Source: an uncultured bacterium
GTDB lineage: Bacteria > Pseudomonadota > Alphaproteobacteria > SP197
Direction: 5' to 3'
Length of the DNA stretch: 16,588 bases
NCBI GenBank assembly: GCA_938014945.1
Contig: CALLQH010000137.1
Location: 1-16,588, forward strand
Shown here: positions 12,897 to 16,588 of the stretch, in pieces
Layout of the letters: the number at the start of each line of letters is the position of its first letter
How positions within the stretch are numbered: the first letter of the stretch is position 1
The notes under the pieces: model-generated
Told to the model about the DNA's origin: nothing
Database searches by the model: none
What the model saw: only the letters and a program-made list of their open reading frames with translations
Translations under genes and position numbers: made by a program

Positions 12897-12995
12897 GAGG
12901 CGTTGTGCGCGTGCCCGGGTACTCCCGATCATGCCGGAAAGGCGAACTCGAAGAAGTCGCCCCCAAACATTCCGATCAGCCCAGGAGAGATTTCA

Positions 12996-14345
12996 ATGAA
13001 ACTGGTGGACAAGAACACCTCGCGCCGCACGCTGCTCAAGAGCGGTACGGCGCTCGCCGCGGCTTCGGTCGCCGCGCCCTCCCTGTTCGTGCGCAAGGCC
13101 ACGGCGCAGGGTTCCTTCGTCAACGATCCCGGCGACGCCGCCTTCGTGACCTTCGGCTTCAACGTGCCCCAGACCGGCGCCTATGCCGACGAGGGCGCCG
13201 ACGAGCTGCGTGCCTACGAACTGGCCGTCAAGCACATCAACGGCGAGGGTGACGGCGGCATGCTGAACACCATGACGCCCAAGTCGCTCACCGGAAACGG
13301 CATCCTCGGCAAGCGCGTCGAGTTCGTCACCGGCGACACCCAGACGAAGTCGGACGCGGCCCGCGCCTCGGCCAAGCGCATGATCGAGAAGGATGGCGCG
13401 ATCATGATCTCGGGCGGTTCGTCCTCGGGCGTGGCCGTTGCCGTGCAGTCGCTCGCTCAGGAGATGGGCGTCATCTTCATGTGCGGCCTGACCCACTCCA
13501 ACGACACCACCGGCAAGGACAAGCGGCGCTACGGCTTCCGCCACTTCTTCAACGCCTACATGTCGGGCGAGGCGCTGGCCCCGGTGCTGGCCGAGGAATA
13601 CGGCACGGACCGCAAGGCCTATCACCTCACCGCCGACTACACCTGGGGCTGGACCCAGGAGGAGTCGATCATCAACGCCACCGAGGCCCTGGGCTGGGAG
13701 ACCGTCGAGGCCGTGCGCACGCCGCTCGGCGCGGGCGATTTCTCGCAGTACCTGACCCCCGTCCTGAGCTCCGGCGCCGACGTCCTGGTGCTGAACCACT
13801 ACGGCAAGGACATGGTCAACTCGCTGACCCAGGCGGTGCAGTTCGGCATGCGTCAGCAGCAGGTCAACGGCAAGCAGTTCGAGGTCGTGGTACCGCTGTT
13901 CTCGCGTCTGATGGCGCAGGGCGCGGGCGATGCCATCAAGGGCATCCTCGGCACGACGAACTGGCACTGGTCGCTGACCGACGAAGGCTCCCAGGCCTTT
14001 GTGAAGTCCTTCGGCCAGGAGTACGGCTTCCCGCCGTCGCAGGCCGCCCACACCTGTTATGTCCAGGCGCTGCTCTACGCCAATGCCTGCGAGCAGGCCG
14101 GCACCTTCTATCCGCCCGAGGTGATCCGGGCTCTGGAAGGTTTCGAGTTCGACGGCATGGGCAACGGCCCGACGCTCTACCGCGCCGCCGACCACCAGTG
14201 CTTCAAGGATGTGCTGGTCGTGCGCGGTAAGGAGAACCCCTCCAGCCAGTTCGACCTGCTGGAAATTGTCCAGATCGTCCCGCGCGCCCAGGTCGAGTAC
14301 GACCCCGCGATCTTCGGCGGTGAACTCGGCCCGTACGAGGTTTGA
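12996..14345 (+). CDS. Branched-chain amino acid-type (HAAT) ABC transporter substrate-binding protein with Tat signal
   Basis: This 449-residue periplasmic receptor belongs to the Peripla_BP_6 (LivJ/UrtA-like) class. The Tat signal is TSRRTLLKSG (8-17) followed by an Ala-rich stretch, with probable cleavage after KATA (about 34-37). The mature part shows FGFNVPQTGAYADEG, a lobe-1 ligand-site-like region, SGGSSSGVAVAVQSLAQEM and GLTHSNDTTGKD. The ADYTWGWTQE motif and AAHTCYVQALLYANACEQAG follow in lobe 2. At about 449 residues it is longer than LivJ (about 370), partly through an insertion around NGEGDGGMLNTMTPKSLTGNG. ATG 12996 is chosen because AGGAGAG (12983-12989) precedes it and the Tat signal begins there. 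Permease genes follow. The ligand could be an amino acid, amide, urea or short organic acid. Regulation by the adjacent ScfR protein is likely but inferred. Confidence 0.9.
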   Translation: MKLVDKNTSRRTLLKSGTALAAASVAAPSLFVRKATAQGSFVNDPGDAAFVTFGFNVPQTGAYADEGADELRAYELAVKHINGEGDGGMLNTMTPKSLTGNGILGKRVEFVTGDTQTKSDAARASAKRMIEKDGAIMISGGSSSGVAVAVQSLAQEMGVIFMCGLTHSNDTTGKDKRRYGFRHFFNAYMSGEALAPVLAEEYGTDRKAYHLTADYTWGWTQEESIINATEALGWETVEAVRTPLGAGDFSQYLTPVLSSGADVLVLNHYGKDMVNSLTQAVQFGMRQQQVNGKQFEVVVPLFSRLMAQGAGDAIKGILGTTNWHWSLTDEGSQAFVKSFGQEYGFPPSQAAHTCYVQALLYANACEQAGTFYPPEVIRALEGFEFDGMGNGPTLYRAADHQCFKDVLVVRGKENPSSQFDLLEIVQIVPRAQVEYDPAIFGGELGPYEV

Positions 14346-14361
14346 TCCTCGTGTGTTAGGA

Positions 14362-14401
14362 CTGTCGGCGGCCGGGACGTTGTGATCCCGGTCGCCGACA
14401 G
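14362..14401 (+). terminator. Intercistronic hairpin (partial terminator or mRNA stabiliser) after the HAAT binding-protein gene
   Basis: A 16-bp stem, CTGTCGGCGGCCGGGA (14362-14377) with TCCCGGTCGCCGACAG (14386-14401), has a single G-T pair and an eight-base loop. CGACGTTTT follows. It lies 16 bases after the binding-protein stop and 35 before the LivH-like start. Such hairpins typically let the receptor be made in excess over the permeases. The T-run is short, so read-through is expected. Confidence 0.55.
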
Positions 14402-14436
14402 CGACGTTTTGCGGCAGAGGGGCACCGGCCGGAACG

Positions 14437-15453
14437 ATGGACGCGATCTTCATTCAATTGCTCAACGGGCTCGACAAGGGCGGCGCCTATGCGCTGATCG
14501 CCCTTGGCCTGACGCTCGTCTTCGGCACGCTGGGGGTGGTGAACTTCGCCCACGGCGCCCTGTTCATGCTGGGCGCCTTCTGCGCCGTCGCCATGAACCA
14601 GCTGCTGACCATGTCGGTGAAGGTGAAGGACGAAAGCATCACCTTCTTCGAGGCCTACAAGGAGCAGCCCTACCTGGAGATCTGGTTCGGCGACACCGGC
14701 CTCACGATCATCGATTACTCGGTGCCGATATCGATCCTTCTGGCGATACCCGTGATGCTGCTGATCGGCCTTGTCATGGAGCGTGGCCTGATCCGGCACT
14801 TCTACCGCCGCAGCCATGCCGAGCAGATCCTCGTCACCTTTGGCCTGGCGATCGTGCTGCAGGAGATCATCAAGGTGTTCTTCGGCGCCAATCCGCTGCC
14901 GATGACCGCGCCGGAGATCGTTTCGGGCAGTGCGGCGGTGGGCAGCTGGGTCGGCCTTGACGCCAGCCTCGTCTATCCCTGGTGGCGTCTCATCTATCTC
15001 TTCTTCTCGCTGGTCGTGGTCGGCGGCGTCTTCGCCTTCCTGCGCTTCACGACCTACGGCATGGTGGTCCGCGCGGGCATGTACGACCGCGAGACCGTCG
15101 GCCTGCTCGGTATCAACATCGAACGCCGTTTCACCGTGGTCTTCGGCCTTGCCGCCGTCGTCGCGGGCCTGGCGGGCGTCATGTACACGCCCATCGTGCC
15201 GCCGGACTATCACCTCGGCATGGAGTTCCTGGTGCTGTCCTTCGTCGTCGTCGTGGTCGGCGGCATGGGCTCGCTGCCCGGCGCTGTGATCGCGGGCTTC
15301 CTGCTCGGCGTGTTGCAGTCCTTCGCCTCGATGAACGAGGTGAAGCAGCTTTTCCCCGGCATCGATCAGATCATCATCTACCTGGTCGCTGTCGTCATCC
15401 TGCTGGTGCGTCCGCGCGGTCTGATGGGCCGCAAGGGCCTGATGGAAACCTGA
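14437..15453 (+). CDS. HAAT ABC transporter permease, LivH-like
   Basis: A 338-residue inner-membrane permease. Family marks are LLNGLDKGGAYALIALGLTL near the start, FGTLGVVNFAHGALFMLG (the VNFAHG motif, about 29-46), ERGLIRHFYRR, ILVTFGLAIVLQE, and the cytoplasmic coupling helix with MVVRAGMYDRETVGLLGIN. The C-terminal helices include VVVVGGMGSLPGAVIAGFLLG, ending in VRPRGLMGRKG. It is longer than LivH (about 300) mainly because of a hydrophilic loop near residues 60-95 (VKVKDESITFFEAYKEQP), predicted periplasmic. ATG 14437 follows a weak, distant AGAGGGG. The stop codon is one base before the LivM-like start, so translation is coupled. It forms the channel with the LivM-like subunit. Confidence 0.92.
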   Translation: MDAIFIQLLNGLDKGGAYALIALGLTLVFGTLGVVNFAHGALFMLGAFCAVAMNQLLTMSVKVKDESITFFEAYKEQPYLEIWFGDTGLTIIDYSVPISILLAIPVMLLIGLVMERGLIRHFYRRSHAEQILVTFGLAIVLQEIIKVFFGANPLPMTAPEIVSGSAAVGSWVGLDASLVYPWWRLIYLFFSLVVVGGVFAFLRFTTYGMVVRAGMYDRETVGLLGINIERRFTVVFGLAAVVAGLAGVMYTPIVPPDYHLGMEFLVLSFVVVVVGGMGSLPGAVIAGFLLGVLQSFASMNEVKQLFPGIDQIIIYLVAVVILLVRPRGLMGRKGLMET

Positions 15454-15454
15454 C

Positions 15455-16579
15455 ATGGAGACATCGAGCCCCCGTCGCGACCTCATCACCATGGCGATCT
15501 TCATCGCCGCGGTGCTCACCATGCCGTTGTGGACCGTGCCCCTGGGTGCGAGCTATCCCGATCTGCTGCAGAAGTTCGCGATCTTCGGCATCTTCGCCAT
15601 CGGCTACAACCTGCTCTTCGGCCTCACCGGCTATCTCTCCTTCGGCCATGCGGTGTTCCTGGGTGTCGGCTCCTACGCCGCGGTCTGGTCGTTCAAGCTG
15701 TTCTCGATGAACGTCATTCCGGCGATCGTCATGGGCGTGCTGTTCGCCGGCCTCTTTGCCGCCGCGATCGGCTATCTCAGCCTGCGCCGGTCGGGCATCT
15801 ACTTTGCCATCCTGACGCTCGCCTTCGCGCAGATGTGCTACAACCTCGCCTATTCGGTGCTCACCCCCATCACCAACGGCGAGACCGGCCTGCAGCTTGC
15901 CGGCACCGATCCCCGCTTCATCGACCGCATGTTCTTCGAGGCCGAACCCGGCCTGCCGCTGACCAACCTCTTCGGCATGGAAATGCAGGGCTTCACCGGC
16001 TTCTACGTCTGTGCGGTGCTGCTGATCCTGGCCTTCTATCTCTCCATGCGCATCTTCCGCTCGCCCTTCGGCCTGAAGCTGCGCGCGATCAAGTCGAACC
16101 AGGTGCGCATGGCCTATACCGGCTTCCACACCCGACCCTACATGATGACGGTCTTCATCATCTCAGGCATGTACGCGGGCCTTGCCGGCTCGCTTCTGGC
16201 TGCGACCGATCCGCTGGCGGGTGCCGAGCGCATGCAGTGGACCGCCTCGGGCGAGGTCGTTCTGATGACCATTCTCGGCGGTGCCGGCACCCTGATCGGG
16301 CCGCTCTTGGGCGCGGGCATCATCAAGTACTTCGAGAACATCTTCTCCTCCTTCAACGACAGCCTGCTGCACGATGCCTTCTCCTTCCTGCCCGGCGGGG
16401 TGCAGGACGTGGTGGTCGGCGTCGTCAGCATGTTCGTCGGCGAGGGCTGGCAGCTCACGCTCGGCATCGCCTTCATGCTGGTCGTCATCTTCCTGCCCGG
16501 CGGGCTGATGGAGGGTTTCCGCCGCATCGGGACACTGATCGCCAGACGAGGGCGCAAGGCCGGGGAGGAGACGCGATGA
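15455..16579 (+). CDS. HAAT ABC transporter permease, LivM-like
   Basis: A 374-residue inner-membrane permease, second channel subunit. Marks are IFAIGYNLLFGLTGYLSFGHAVF (the GYLSFGHA motif, about 58-68), LRRSGIYFAILTLAFAQM, LRAIKSNQVRMAYTGF (coupling segment), YAGLAGSLLA, MTILGGAGTLIGPLLGAGI and the C-terminal FLPGGLMEGFRR, all typical of LivM/UrtC-type proteins. A segment near 290-325 (SSFNDSLLHDAFSFLPGGVQ) adds length between the last helices. The start lies one base after the LivH-like stop. The stop overlaps the next start as ATGA at 16576-16579, so the downstream gene is translationally coupled. Confidence 0.92.
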   Translation: METSSPRRDLITMAIFIAAVLTMPLWTVPLGASYPDLLQKFAIFGIFAIGYNLLFGLTGYLSFGHAVFLGVGSYAAVWSFKLFSMNVIPAIVMGVLFAGLFAAAIGYLSLRRSGIYFAILTLAFAQMCYNLAYSVLTPITNGETGLQLAGTDPRFIDRMFFEAEPGLPLTNLFGMEMQGFTGFYVCAVLLILAFYLSMRIFRSPFGLKLRAIKSNQVRMAYTGFHTRPYMMTVFIISGMYAGLAGSLLAATDPLAGAERMQWTASGEVVLMTILGGAGTLIGPLLGAGIIKYFENIFSSFNDSLLHDAFSFLPGGVQDVVVGVVSMFVGEGWQLTLGIAFMLVVIFLPGGLMEGFRRIGTLIARRGRKAGEETR

Positions 16580-16588
16580 GCAACGCCA
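16576..16588 (+). CDS. Start of the next operon gene, probably the LivG-type ATPase (cut by window edge)
   Basis: ATG at 16576 overlaps the LivM-like stop (ATGA) and is preceded by GGGGAGGAG with five-base spacing. Only MSNA can be read. In HAAT operons the gene after livM is usually the livG ATPase, so that is the expectation. The visible residues do not prove it. Confidence 0.5.

Noticed and set aside
12903..12995. Upstream extension of the HAAT binding-protein frame
   Set aside because: The frame is open back to 12903, but the Tat signal and ribosome binding site place the start at 12996; the extension has no export-signal character.

Overview
The window is about 16.6 kb of GC-rich bacterial DNA, densely coding with strong G/C bias at third positions. 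The ABC importers, twin-arginine signal sequences, an FCD/FadR-like GntR regulator, a ScfR-family regulator and an SLC5-histidine kinase together suggest an alphaproteobacterium, perhaps Rhodospirillales-like. The genus cannot be fixed from sequence alone. No rRNA, tRNA, CRISPR array, insertion sequence or phage gene was seen, and there is no gene-free stretch longer than about 220 bases.

The genes form four blocks that alternate in strand. Block 1 (1-1343, minus) holds an FAD-dependent 2-hydroxyacid-oxidase-like enzyme followed by the N-terminal part of a GntR regulator cut by the left edge. Block 2 (1560-7729, plus) is a seven-gene catabolic operon: an enol-lactonase-like alpha/beta hydrolase, a Tat-type sugar-binding protein, a 4-OT-family tautomerase, an SDR dehydrogenase, a ribose-type (CUT2) permease, its double ATPase and a GlcG/HbpS-like protein. 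It ends at a TTCG-loop hairpin (7757-7784). Blocks 1 and 2 diverge from a 216-bp region with overlapping inverted repeats (1437-1456) of the type bound by FCD-GntR regulators, overlapping a TTGACA -35 element. They look like one regulated module that imports a sugar-like or cyclic compound and oxidises, hydrolyses and tautomerises it. The substrate is unknown.

Block 3 (7816-12795, minus) is a signalling cluster. In transcription order it holds a ScfR/RamB-type regulator, a single-domain response regulator, a small two-helix membrane protein and a 911-residue SLC5-STAC-histidine kinase. The last three genes are separated by only 3-4 bases. The ScfR protein carries, between its DNA-binding domain and its ScfR domain, a segment that aligns without gaps to the H-box helix region of the neighbouring kinase and keeps the phosphoacceptor histidine. 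This is the most unusual feature of the window.

Block 4 (12996 to the right edge, plus) is a branched-chain-amino-acid-type (HAAT) ABC importer: a Tat-exported binding protein, a strong intercistronic hairpin, two permeases (LivH-like, LivM-like) and the first codons of a further gene, probably the LivG-type ATPase. It diverges from the ScfR gene across a 200-bp, relatively AT-rich region holding TTTGCAA/ATGCAA repeats that resemble ScfR-family sites. The ScfR protein therefore probably controls this transporter, itself, or both.
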